Shown here: positions 42,229 to 52,628 of the stretch, piece by piece | How the letters are laid out: each line of letters opens with the position of its first letter | How positions within the stretch are numbered: the first letter of the stretch is position 1 | Source: Plenodomus lindquistii | Lineage: Eukaryota > Ascomycota > Dothideomycetes > Pleosporales > Leptosphaeriaceae | Assembly: GCA_025504975.1 (NCBI GenBank) | Contig: JANUWI010000005.1 | Span: forward strand, 2,294,001 to 2,358,000 | Direction: 5' to 3' | DNA length: 64,000 bases | Made by a program: the position numbers and the translations under genes | The notes under the pieces: model-generated | What the model was told of the DNA's origin: nothing | The model's input: only the letters and a program-made list of their open reading frames with translations | The model's database searches: none

Positions 42229-42989
42229 ATGGCAGACCCAAGTCTCTACACCTACCCCTCACCACTACAAGGCTACGAAGGTCTCGAGCCGCTGTCGAAG
42301 TCAGTCTCCACCTTGATACATGCTTCCTCAGATCAGGTCGTTTGTGAGATACAAATAGAACATAGCTTACAAGCCCGCAGTGAGAGAGCCGAGGACGGAA
42401 AGAGCTTCGTCAACCCGCCAGCCGAGAAGAAGAGTGAAGCATACAATTCCTTTGTATCTCCCATAACCAACGGTACACGAGGGGGTTTCGAGTGAGCACA
42501 CTCAAGATCCACATACGTATGATCCTCTCTGATGATTTCGAAAGCATACATATCTACTACTTTCAGGAAGACAAAGAAGAAGTCAAGTTCGCCAATGAGC
42601 TCTGGGAGCGTATACGTCGAGAATGTAAGATTTGCACGTTCCTCCACTGGGAGCAGTGTAACTAACGACATCTCCCAGTTCCTGAGCTGCGTATATACAA
42701 AGTCTGGGACAAGCCGATTGGTCCTCACCCCGTGGCCATGTTTGAAGTCAATGTCTTCACACCAGGTACGTCAGGGCGAGTGTTTTCACCAATGTCTCTC
42801 GCTGACTTGATGGCAGAGCAGTTTGGCGCCTTCATTCCCTGGCTAGTGATTAACAGAGGACCGTTGTCAGCATTGATACATCCGAATACTGATGATGAGG
42901 AGAGAGATCATACGCAGAGGGCAACGTGGATGGGGGCTCCACTCCCTTTGAACCTGAAGATATTCAAGACGAGGAAGGTTCAAGCTTGA
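42229..42989 (+). CDS. DOPA 4,5-dioxygenase family protein
   Basis: Five exons, 42229-42299, 42381-42491, 42545-42624, 42679-42765 and 42817-42989, encode 173 aa. It starts MADPSLYTYPSPLQGYEGLE; then come GKSFVNPPAEK, GGFDIHIYYFQ, FPELRIYKVWDKPIGPHPV, AMFEVNVFTPEQFGAFIPW, LVINRGPLSALIHPNT and ERDHTQRATWMG. The His residues in DIHIYY, GPHPVAM, LIHPNT and RDHTQ match those conserved in the family. Known members cleave the catechol ring of DOPA (betalain synthesis in Amanita), but most ascomycete members have unknown substrates. Intron 1 (81 nt) contains no stop and stays in frame if retained. A minus-strand frame overlapping exons 2-4 is a shadow. Confidence 0.9.
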
Positions 42990-43286
42990 GCGGGAGAAGT
43001 GAGGCAAGGTTAGATGCAGATGTAGAGTGACTAATGTGATAGAGCAATCATATTATTGTGAACATGACTGGGGTATCTCTTTCTCCTGGTATGGCTCTAT
43101 ATACCTCACTTGAGAGTACTACAGACTGCGAGGGCGTAGCAATCAATACATGCTACTATTTTTCCTTGCACTGATCCGCCTAATTTCTTCTCATGAGGTC
43201 GCGCGAAGAATGGCCATATCTTTGGCCTGTGTTCTCCCAGGTATGCGTCTTCGCAGGTTGCTACAACCGATTACGATCAACAGCAC
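42990..43286. other. Convergent spacer, DOPA dioxygenase-like gene / SRP14
   Basis: Just under 300 bp of 3' flanks. Nothing seen. Confidence 0.6.
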
Positions 43287-43773
43287 TTAAGCCTTCGTCT
43301 CCCCAACCGCAACCTTCTTCTTCTTCTTGACCTTCTTCGCCTTCTTCTTATCCCGCTTCTTCAACCCCGACATACCCGTCTTACACGCCTCCGCATATCG
43401 CGCATAGAACCCGTCCAGATCATCTGGATTTACCACGGTGCTCAACTTGATCTTCTCGATGTCCTCCCGGTCTGTGCCCTTCTTCTTGTCGCTCCGGTTG
43501 TTCGATGCGCGGATCAAGACGGGCAGTGGTTGCTCAGGGTGCGTGTCCCATAATGGGTCATCGGCGACTTTTGCGGGGGAGGGTGGTGACAAGGAGGAAT
43601 CAAAGGTAAGGCGCTTTTGTGTGAGGTAGACGCTGCCGTGGCCTTTTGTGCGGGTGTGTTCAAAGAGGTTGGCGAGTCGGGTGAAGAACTGGGGATGCAA
43701 TTTAGCCAAACAAACTTGAGTATTGAAGGCATTCCGAATATACCTCGTCGTTGCTCAAGTGATCTCGAGCCAT
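43287..43773 (-). CDS. SRP14: Signal recognition particle subunit SRP14
   Basis: Two minus-strand exons, 43773-43744 and 43688-43287, encode 143 aa. Exon 1 is ten codons (MARDHLSNDE) and joins to FFTRLANLFEHTRTKGHGSV, then YLTQKRLTF. The core continues with LPVLIRASNNRSDKKK, DIEKIKLSTVVNPDDLDGFY, ARYAEACKTGM and a Lys-rich tail (KKAKKVKKKKKVAV). SRP14 forms the Alu-domain part of the signal recognition particle that retards elongation during targeting to the ER. A start at the internal MAKLHPQ would lose the first helix. The intron (GTATAT donor, CCCAG acceptor) is 55 nt. The 5' ends of this gene and SGD1 are only 175 bp apart. Confidence 0.92.
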
Positions 43774-43948
43774 TGTGGGTGTTTGTGTGCTATATCCTGT
43801 ACGCCATGGGTGTGTGTACAAAGTGTAGTGGGTTGGTGGCATGCTGGCGCGCGGAGTTCGTCAGTGCGGAGGAGCAGCGGGGGTTCGCATCAAACCCCCG
43901 ACTTCTGGTCTACAACTTTTTCTACAGCCAGATTCCCAATCGCGAAAC
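43774..43948. promoter_or_regulatory. Compact bidirectional promoter, SRP14 / SGD1, with a palindrome
   Basis: 175 bp separate the two ATGs. At 43878-43900 lies a perfect inverted repeat, CGGGGGTT - 7 nt - AACCCCCG, whose ends have the CGG...CCG form favoured by Zn2Cys6 regulators. Function is inference. Confidence 0.55.
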
Positions 43949-46522
43949 ATGCGCCAGGCGTACGGTGGTCCAAAATTGCCGGTCGAACTGCGCAATCAGT
44001 TCGGTAATGGCTCCTACACTCGTCTGTAGTATTAAACTAACAATTTTATAGATCCTGCAAACGCCAACAGGAAATCTGGGCGCAATGGTCCTCCAACGCG
44101 AAAGGACAAGCGCAAAGCTGATCGCGTGGAAAAGAAGCGCCAGAACAAGCAGGTGCGAAGGCCGGCGCCTGTCAGGCTAGAAAATGGCAGGGGACCAGCT
44201 CGCAAACAACAACTGAACGACGACGAGGATGGCGACGAGGAGATAATCGACTGGGACAATATAACAGAGGATGACACGCCACCTCCGGCGCCCACGAAAG
44301 AGGTCGAGAAGAAACCTAAAGGCATCCTGAAAAAGGTGTCGCCCGAAGAAGATGTGTCGGAAAAGCCTGTAAGGGTACCGCGCGCAGTCAAGGAAAAGCT
44401 CAGTCAGGATGATGCTGAGATTGCTGCTCTGGAGAAGAGACTGGGTTTGAAGGGCAAGAAGAAGTCCAAGGGCGTGGAGAGCGACGGGTTGGATGACATC
44501 TTTGGGGATCTTGGAGATTTCGGCAGCGAGGATGAGGGTTTGGGACAACAACCGGTGAAGAGGAAGAGGACCGAGGATGACGACTGGCTTGCAAGCAAAC
44601 GGCGGAAAGCATTGGGTGTTGCGCCAAAGGAAGACAGCGAAGACGAAGACGAAGACGGCGATTCAGAAGGGCTCGACGGTTTGAACGAAGAGGAAGATTC
44701 AGATCTCGAGGATCTCAACGGCTCTGAGATGGAAGGTTTCGACTCTGAAGAGGATGATGAAGTGGATGAGGAAGATGAAGACGAAGAGCCGGCTCAACCA
44801 AGAGTACGAGAAAATCCATACGTTGCGCCCGTAGCTCCCGGTGCTGCACCGTCTACGAAATATGTACCACCAGCGTTGCGAGCGCCGCCTTCCTCGGATG
44901 CTGAAGCTCTATCCCGGCTCAGAAGACAAATACAAGGTCTCTTCAATCGACTGTCCGAGGCGAACATTCTCACGATTTTGAAAGACATCGAGGCCATATA
45001 CCAGAACAACCCTCGAGGCTATGTCAACACAACGCTGATTGACTTGCTCATTGGTATGCTTTCGGATCCTTCAGCGTTGTTAGACACCTTCTTGAATCTT
45101 CACGCTGGGTTCATCGCAGCCATATACAAGGTCATAGGACCGGATTTTGGTGCGCAAATGATAGAGCGCATTGTCTCCGAGTTCGACGCACATTATCAAC
45201 AAAACAAAGCGGGAGCTGGGCAGCAAACGAAGAATTTGATTTCTGTCGTTGCAGAGCTCTACACATTCCAGGTGATTGGAAGCAACATAGTCTTCGATTA
45301 CATCCGATTCTTCCTGGATGAGCTTACAGAGATCAACACCGAACTTCTCTTGAGAGTCGTGCGAGCAGCTGGACCACAGCTGCGGCAGGACGATCCTACA
45401 GCCTTGAAGGATATTGTGGTCTTGCTACAGAAGTCAATCGCCAAAGTCGGACAAGGCAACCTGCCTGTCCGGACGAAGTTCATGATTGAGACGATCAACG
45501 ATCTGAAAAACAACAAGATGAAGACTGGGATTGCCGCGAGCCACATGTCTAGGGAGCACACAACACGAATGAAGAAGCAGTTGGGAACGTTGAACTCGCG
45601 AAATCTGAAGGCCACGGAGCCACTGCGCGTAGGCCTCAATGATATTAAAGACACAGATAAGAAGGGCAAGTGGTGGCTAGTAGGAGCCAGTTGGCGCAAC
45701 GAGCCTGGCAGCCAGGAAGCCGTTCAGGAGACGTCAACACCCCGTCAACAAGTGCAGACTCTCGAGAACGAGGATGACGACAGCGAAGTCGATCTGGTCC
45801 AGCTCGCCCGGGAACAACGGATGAACACTGACATTAGACGGGCCATCTACATTTCGATCATGTCTGCCACAGACTTCAAGGACGCTCAAATACGCCTCAG
45901 TAAGCTCAACCTGAAGAGATCGCAAGAAGTCGAAATTCCGCGAGTCATAGTCCACTGCGCTGGTGCTGAGAAAACCTACAACCCTTTCTACACGGTGCTC
46001 GCTCGCAAGGTGTGCTCTGACCACAAGTCCCGGAAGAGCTTCCAATTCGCACTCTGGGATATCTTCAAGAGTCTAGGCGAGAAGCAAGACGGAGCGGACG
46101 ACTCTGATGACGAAGACGACACGAGAAACGATACCAATCTACGCAAGATTGTGAGCCAAGGGAAATTGTATGGCACACTCATCGGCCGGAAAGCGCTGCC
46201 CATCACCAGCCTGAAGAACCTCAACTTTCCTTACATGCAACCAAAGACGAAGACATTCGTCGAAGTCATTCTCGTCACGGCGATTCTTGAGTCACTGAAG
46301 TCCTCCAAGGGCAAGCGAGACGAACGGGCAGTGCGCGAGGTATTTGTTGAGGTTGATCAGGCTCCTGAAATGATAGCAGGGCTGCAGTTCTTTCTCAAGA
46401 AGACAGTGCGCAAGACTGACATCGTCGAGAAGGCTGACAAGGAGACTGTTCAATGGGCATGCAAGTCGATCATGGACATGTTGACGCGTGTTCTTGCTAC
46501 GACGACGATGCAGGAGGAATGA
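43949..46522 (+). CDS. SGD1: Nucleolar MIF4G/MA3 domain protein SGD1 (NOM1 family)
   Basis: Two exons, 43949-44003 and 44052-46522, encode about 841 aa. Exon 1 gives MRQAYGGPKLPVELRNQF, and the join recreates an Asp codon (F-D-PANANRKSG). Residues 1-290 are basic then strongly acidic (EEDSDLEDLNGSEMEGFDSE). The MIF4G domain spans about residues 320-520 (LRRQIQGLFNRLSEANIL; YVNTTLIDLLIGMLSDPSAL; LYTFQVIGSNIVFDYIRFFL). The MA3 domain spans about 620-750 (DIRRAIYISIMSATDFKDA; RKSFQFALWDIFKSLG). Sgd1 is an essential nucleolar factor of 40S ribosome maturation in yeast and recruits eIF4A-like helicases in the human family. It shares its promoter with SRP14. Confidence 0.94.
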
Positions 46523-46919
46523 GAGGTACCCTGGCTGTACGGACGTAAGTTGGTCTGAGAGACTCCGACTGTACTTTGTATGAGTAGTTAGAGCGTGTGC
46601 AATCGCCACAGGCTGCGGTATGCAAAGGATGCAGACATCATCCAGGTGATGCCAGTAATCACCAGGCTAAGCCCGATCCCGCCTTTGTAACGCCGGTGAT
46701 CGTGTATTCACGGAAGTCTTAGGGACTTTGTAAGCTTGGCGCCACTGACCCTTCGAAAGCCGCATAGACCAAGGTTAGGGTGTTGGGGTTCCCGGCCGAG
46801 CCAGCTCCGCAAAAAGCTCAACACCAGCTCCCGAGCCACGCCCCATCCATTGACGCCTCTTCCCCCCGCCGTACATCCCACGGCTTCTCTTGGTCTCCGT
46901 CTCCCCCGTCGCAGTCATC
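46523..46919. other. Intergenic region, SGD1 / dihydrolipoamide dehydrogenase
   Basis: 0.4 kb with the 3' UTR of SGD1 and the promoter of LPD1, the latter pyrimidine-rich just before the ATG. No gene seen. Confidence 0.6.
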
Positions 46920-48708
46920 ATGTTCCGGTCCCTGGCACCCCGCGCCATCCAGAGGGCGACGCGCCCCGTCACTCAGAACACTTTTTGTGCATCGAACCTT
47001 TACTTCCAGAACCGCTTCCAGCGAGGCTATGCGTCAGAAGCTGGTGAGTCGCACGGGTGCAAGGCAGCCAAGACGAGTTGTGCGCTAACTCCGAGACAGC
47101 GGAGAAGGATCTTGTCATCATCGGAGGTGGTGTAGCGGGCTATGTTGCCGCCATCAAGGCCGGACAGGCTGGCTTGTCGGTATGAAGAGCACTACCGATG
47201 GAAGAATACCGCAGCCTATACTGATCTCACCTCCCAGGTCGCCTGTATCGAAAAGCGCGGCTCCCTCGGCGGAACTTGCCTGAACGTTGGCTGCATTCCC
47301 TCAAAGTCCCTCCTCAACAACTCGCACCTCTACCACCAGATTCTCCACGACACAAAGGGCCGCGGTATCGAGGTCGGCGATGTCAAGCTCAACCTCCCCG
47401 CCATGATGAAGGCCAAGGACACCTCCGTCTCCGGTCTGACCAAGGGTATTGAATTCCTCTTCAAGAAGAACAACGTTGAATACATCAAGGGAACCGGTGC
47501 GTTCCAGGACGAGCACACTGTCGCCGTCAACCTCGTCGAGGGTGGCGAGACCGCTGTCCGCGGAAAGAACATTCTGATCGCTACCGGATCTGAGGCTACA
47601 CCTTTCCCCGGCCTGACAATCGACGAGCAGAAGGTTATCACTAGCACTGGCGCTATCAACCTGCAGGAGGTGCCAGCTAAGATGACCGTCATTGGCGGTG
47701 GTATCATTGGTCTTGAGATGGTATGTTGGTTATTCAGCCATTCGGTGGCTGCGCTGATATATGATAGGCCTCCGTTTGGTCGCGCCTCGGCTCAGAAGTC
47801 ACCGTTGTTGAGTTCCTTGGTCAGATTGGTGGGCCTGGTATGGATGCCGAGCTCGCAAAGCAGGCCCAGAAGATCCTCACCAAGCAGGGACTGAAGTTCA
47901 AGCTCAACACCAAGGTCATGGCTGGTGAGGTCCACGATGCTGGCGTCAAGGTCAGCGTTGAGGCCGCCAAGGGTGGCAAGGAGGAGACTGTAAGTCACAA
48001 GTTGAAGCATTGATGGTGCAAGAGCTAACAATATTCAGCTTGACGCCGACGTTGTCCTCGTTGCTATCGGTCGTCGCCCATACACAGCCGGCCTTGGCCT
48101 GGACAACATCAGTCTTGAGACTGACGAGAGGGGTCGCCTGATCATCGATCAGGAATACCGCACCAAGATTCCCCACATCCGTGCCATCGGTGACTGCACA
48201 TTCGGACCTATGCTTGCCCACAAGGCTGAGGAAGAGGCTGTCGCAGCCATTGAGTACATCAGCAAGGGCCACGGGCACGTCAACTACGGAGCCATCCCCT
48301 CGGTCATGTACACCCACCCCGAAGTCGCATGGGTTGGCCAGAACGAGCAGGAACTCAAGGCAGCCGGTGTCAAGTATAACACTGGCAACTTCCCCTTCTC
48401 TGCCAACTCGAGAGCCAAGACCAACCTCGACAGCGAAGGTTTCGTCAAGTTCCTTTCAGATGCTCAGACCGACCGGATATTGGGTGTCCACATCATCGGA
48501 GCCAATGCTGGTGAGATGATTGCTGAGGCTACTCTTGCATTGGAATATGGTGCCAGCTCAGAGGGTGAGTTTTCCCATTCATTATCAAAAATTACGGACA
48601 ACACTAACTTGCACAGATGTCGCACGCACATGTCACGCGCATCCTACTCTCGCCGAGGCGTTCAAGGAGGCTGCCATGGCCACGTACGACAAGGCCGTTC
48701 ACTACTAG
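46920..48708 (+). CDS. LPD1: Dihydrolipoamide dehydrogenase, mitochondrial (E3)
   Basis: Six exons, 46920-47043, 47100-47179, 47238-47720, 47768-47989, 48039-48564 and 48617-48708, encode 508 aa. The presequence (MFRSLAPRAIQRATRPVTQN) is followed by DLVIIGGGVAGYVAAIKA (FAD-binding GXGXXG), the redox disulfide GGTCLNVGCIPSKSLL (Cys82-Cys87), KMTVIGGGIIGLEM (NAD-binding), FAIGDCTFGPMLAHKAEEE and the dimer-interface HAHPTLAEAFKEA, whose His acts as the base. It oxidises dihydrolipoamide in the pyruvate, 2-oxoglutarate and branched-chain dehydrogenase complexes and the glycine cleavage system. Length and all key residues are normal. The GTGAGT/CACAG last intron is required to reach the HAHPT block. 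Confidence 0.96.
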
Positions 48709-49037
48709 ATTCCCCGTTCAATTGGTTAGGTTTCCCACTTTTGCATCAGCGACATGACTTCGAGCCCTCGAGCCAGCGGGGAGTTGTGAATAGTATACTG
48801 TAAAATATATCCATGTCTGATGTCCGTTCATTGCATGCTCTACATTGCCGAAGCGTCGCTGTGAAATGTGGTGAAATCACTCAAGGTTGAGCCGCTGGGT
48901 AGGGCTGAAACATCCCTGCTAGCGTGATCCCGTCGCGTGCACGCGCAACGCGTGCCAATCTCGCGCAACTTTAACATGTCCAAGTCGGTCAGACTGAACC
49001 TCCGAATCACTCGACCACGCAATTTTTGGATGCAGCC
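48709..49037. other. Intergenic region, LPD1 / SLD2
   Basis: 0.33 kb of UTR and promoter sequence. Nothing else seen. Confidence 0.6.
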
Positions 49038-50539
49038 ATGAGTATCACCGAACTTGAACAACGATGCAACGAGCTACGACAGGATTTGAAGGCGTGGGAA
49101 AAGCAGTTCGCTGCACAGAATGAAGGCCGGAGAGCCGGACGCGAGGACATCAAGGCGAATGCGGAGATATGTAAGGACACCACCACGACACTTTGGTGAA
49201 GCGGTGGTTCTGATTATTCCTAGCACAAAAATACAAAGAGTATAACAAACTACGAGGCCGCCTGTCGGGAAAGCCTGAACCCTCAACTCCCTCGAAACGA
49301 GCCCCCCGCCCAAAATCTCATCATGACGTCGACCGTACACCAAAAGCGGCGCCCAAACCCCCTACATTTACACCAATCAAGCGGAAGAGGGATGAAGAGG
49401 ATGCACCAGAGAACGTGGACCCTACTACAGAAGACGTGGATGCATCTCCAGAAGGTCCAGCCTTCATTGGTCCTACACCCCAGCGCAACGGCATAGTATT
49501 GGGCCTGTTTGACATGCTCCCAAATGGAACACCGAGTAAGAGCAGGACCATACTGGGCGATGCCGAACCAAATGTCCTCCAGACACCGAGCAAAGAGAGC
49601 GACACATCAATAGAGCCACGCGCACGTGGGGAACGAACACCACAGTCATCTGGCAAGCGATTTCTTCTAGACAGATTCGTGACGCCGAAGAAGAGGAAGC
49701 TGAATGACCAGGGGACACCATCTACTATTCGAGGCCTTGCAACACCTGCATTCCTGCGACGAGACAACATGCTGGGTGCGATTGAGGAGGACGATGAGCC
49801 TGCACCCCGCCCAATGCCATGGAAGCGCAATGGTATGGTACGTAGTTTGAGCTCCATGATACAGGCTATGAAGAAAGATGAGGATGATCGGTTGGACGAC
49901 GAAGCAGACATTATGCGGGAGATGGAGATGGAAGAGCAGGGCATCTCGATACCGAAGAAGCTCAAAGCACCCAAGATCCAGGTAGAAAACAGCCAGTTTG
50001 ACATGCCATTGGGGCCTGATCGCGGTATAGAGTCCGATGAAGACAGTGAAGAGGAGCCTGAACTGGGGCCTGACGGGAAGCCTCGCAGAGCGTGGAAGAA
50101 GAAGGGTCTCAAGCGGCAGACGAGGCGTGTTATCAGTAAGTTGCATCTGAAGATCCGGCACGAGGGTTAGACTAACTCTCCACCAGTGCGGCCAAACATT
50201 GCAAAGCCGAAGCCTGAGCCGATACTACAAAATCAAGAAGAATCTGGAGACGAAGCGGCAACAGTGCCCGAAACACAAGTGCAGGCAGAAGAGGCAGCAG
50301 ATGACAATGACTCTGACGACGGCTCCGTCTATGCGAGCGATGCATCACATACGCCCAAGACCCGCAAGGTGCCAGTAAAGAAGAAGGCAGAAGAGCCGAC
50401 AGAGAAGCGAAAGGAAGGCATAGTCAAGAAGGCAGCGCGGAAGATCAAGGCAACAGCCAACGCAAACTATCGACGACTGAATATCAAAGGCAAAGCAGCA
50501 ACTAGTGGAGCCAAGGGTAAGTTCAGCAGACGGCGATAA
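49038..50539 (+). CDS. SLD2: DNA replication regulator SLD2 (DRC1)
   Basis: Three exons, 49038-49170, 49224-50135 and 50187-50539, encode about 465 aa. The first exon plus the start of exon 2 forms the conserved helical N-terminus (ITELEQRCNELRQDLKAWEK; SQKYKEYNKLRG), shared with the RecQL4 N-terminal region. The middle carries many Ser/Thr-Pro sites and conserved blocks (RFVTPKKRKLNDQGTPST; ATPAFLRRD; KRNGMVRSLSSMIQAMKKDE). The C-terminus is acidic then basic (SVYASDASHTPKTRKVPVKK; ANYRRLNIKGK). In yeast, CDK-phosphorylated Sld2 binds Dpb11 to load Cdc45 and GINS and start replication. At least six S/T-P-x-K/R sites are present. Introns (GTAAGG/CCTAG; GTAAGT/CACCAG) are phase 1. Confidence 0.9.
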
Positions 50540-51293
50540 ACTGAGCAGGTCGATCTTCACCTTGGGGAAAGAAATGTACCACGTTGGGATGATTACCGGT
50601 CAAGCTGCGGCAGGGGCTACGATACGGCACCCGACGCATTCCAATATTCTTCTCTGGCACGGTACTCGGTGTTGATCTGCCTTGTCGACGTAGATGGATG
50701 TACACAGTAAGCAACCAGGGTGACACCGCCTGTTGGTGGCAAGCATGGTGCCCAATCGGGCCAGAATGGCAGGCCGTGTGGATACTCTAGATCCCGAACA
50801 CCACATACCCTCCCGATTACAGTGCAGAGTACAGTGGTCTGGTTGCAGAAGTATGGCCCCCACGCCATTTGGGGGGTAAGACAGTATGACCGCGTTGGTC
50901 ATCTGGACCCGTGGTGCCTGGCATGTAGAAGATGAAGTGACGGCCTCTGTGCAAATGATATTTAACCCCATGCTTCTTTTCGAATGAGACTTTGGAAATA
51001 GTTATATCACTGCTAGTTATTCGGTACACCATCAGATGGCATATATCCGCAACCGAACGTTTGAAGGCTACGAGATACCGTGGCGGGCGGCGTTCTCACC
51101 TCCGCTAGGGCCAGCAGCAGCACCTCCGACGCCGAGTGCCTGCCGTTCACGTAAGGCTGCGCCTAAGCTCCCGCTCGCCGCAACAAACACGACCACGACC
51201 ACGACCACGACATCACCAACATCCACCCCACCCACCCATTCACCCCTACCACCCCCATTACCGGCATTCACAACCTCCTCGCTCGTCCCCACC
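50540..51293. other. Intergenic region, SLD2 / RPN12
   Basis: 0.75 kb. Overlapping 70-120 codon frames on both strands at 50.6-51.0 kb lack recognisable motifs. From 51036 the RPN12 frame is open with its own ATG (see RPN12). An ACGACC repeat lies at 51188-51211. Confidence 0.5.
51188..51211. repeat. (CACGAC)4 microsatellite upstream of RPN12
   Basis: Short perfect repeat, Thr-rich if translated in the RPN12 frame. It is probably 5' UTR. Confidence 0.75.
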
Positions 51294-52217
51294 ATGGCCG
51301 AAAAGGAACTCCAAACCGCGCTCCAGCAGCTCCGCCAAACCCTCCAATCGCACAACTACGCCCAATCCACCACGCTCCTCTCCAAAGCCAAAATCGCCCT
51401 CCTCAACCTCAACGCCCTCATCCCGCAAGAAAAGTCCCCCCGCAAACATCTCCTCGCCGCGCGCGAGACGCTCGAGCTGGGCGCCATCATCTCCATCCGC
51501 CTCAAAGACACTGTATCCTTCACCCGCTACTTCCAGCAACTGCAGCCATTCTACTCGCTGCCCGAGGCCGCACTACCCCGCGACGGCAGCAATGCGAGTA
51601 AAGTTACTGGGCTGTACTTGCTGTTGTTGCTGAGTGAGGGCGACTACGCGGGGTTCCATACGCTGCTTGAGACGTTGGAGGTGGCGGCTGCCGACTCCAA
51701 GGGCGGGAAGCTCGAGGACGATGCGTTTATTCAGTATCCGATAAGGTTGGAGCAGGCGCTTATGGAGGGGAGCTATGATAGGGTTTGGGGGGAGACCAAG
51801 AAGGAGAGGGTTCCTAGCGAGGAGTTTGGGTTGTTCACTGAGGTACGTCATCTGATATCACCATATCTATCCCTTGATCCCCACACCATTCGCATGAATG
51901 GAGGGTGCCTGGATATGGAGAAGTATTTGCTAACAAACATGTAGATTCTCATCGGTACAATCCGCAAGGAAATCGCCTCCTGCAGCGAACGCGCATACCC
52001 CTCCATCCCCATCTCAGACGCCAAGTCGCTCCTCTTCCTCGACTCGGAAGGCAGCGTCGTCAACTTTGCAAAGGAATTTGGCTGGGTCGTCAAGGACGGT
52101 CGGATATACTTCCCTCAACAGGAAGAGGACTACCTGAGCAAGGACATCTTGGTCACCAGTGATCAGGTCATCGAGAATACGCTTGGGTATGCGAGGGAGT
52201 TGGAGACCATTGTTTGA
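51294..52217 (+). CDS. RPN12: 26S proteasome regulatory subunit RPN12 (PSMD8, PCI domain)
   Basis: Two exons, 51294-51842 and 51945-52217, encode 273 aa, the usual fungal size. The intron is 102 nt (GTACGT donor, ATGTAG acceptor, phase 0, FTE-ILIGTIRKEI). The helical N-terminal part (ALQQLRQTLQSHNYAQSTTL; LETLEVAAADSKGGK) leads to a PCI domain (ASCSERAYPSIPISDAKSLL; SEGSVVNFAKEFGWVVKDGR). Rpn12 is a lid subunit whose incorporation drives lid-base joining. An in-frame ATG at 51036 would add 86 low-complexity residues. I chose 51294 because MAEKELQTAL fits the family N-terminus and length, and the upstream part is Thr/Pro-rich. Confidence 0.92.
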
Positions 52218-52628
52218 GCTTGGACAAAGGCTAGAAGACAAGGAGCGAGAATGGCAAAATGTAGCAGCGATGTCACGCATCAAGGTATCGAGCAGATGGA
52301 TACTGGTGCAAGACCAATGTCTTATGGCAATGTAGATCAGTGTGCATTATAGACCAAGATGATCAGGCAGCAATGACATGAGAAGTAATGATCATGATCG
52401 CTCCAATGCTCGTCAGTCGAAATGACTTGATAATTCATTCACATTGAAACCGCCGGGCATCTCTTCCCCAGACGACAACATGATTCCCATTCTCCTAGCA
52501 TGAACAACCCAAGAGCGTGTCAAGGAATCCTCACTAAATTGGTATGCAACACATTGCGAAACGCAAATGAGCAGAGTGCATCCATTGTAATCCCAGCCAT
52601 CCCAGCTATACAGTCTACCTTATCCCAT
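52218..52628. other. Convergent intergenic region, RPN12 / sterol acyltransferase
   Basis: 0.41 kb of 3' flanks. No gene seen. Confidence 0.6.

Noticed and set aside
42333..42728. 131-codon minus-strand frame over the DOPA dioxygenase-like gene
   Set aside because: The plus-strand five-exon model recovers a complete known family. This frame is its reverse complement.
50600..50971. Small Cys-containing frames between SLD2 and RPN12
   Set aside because: Three overlapping frames in different phases with no family pattern. Treated as non-coding.
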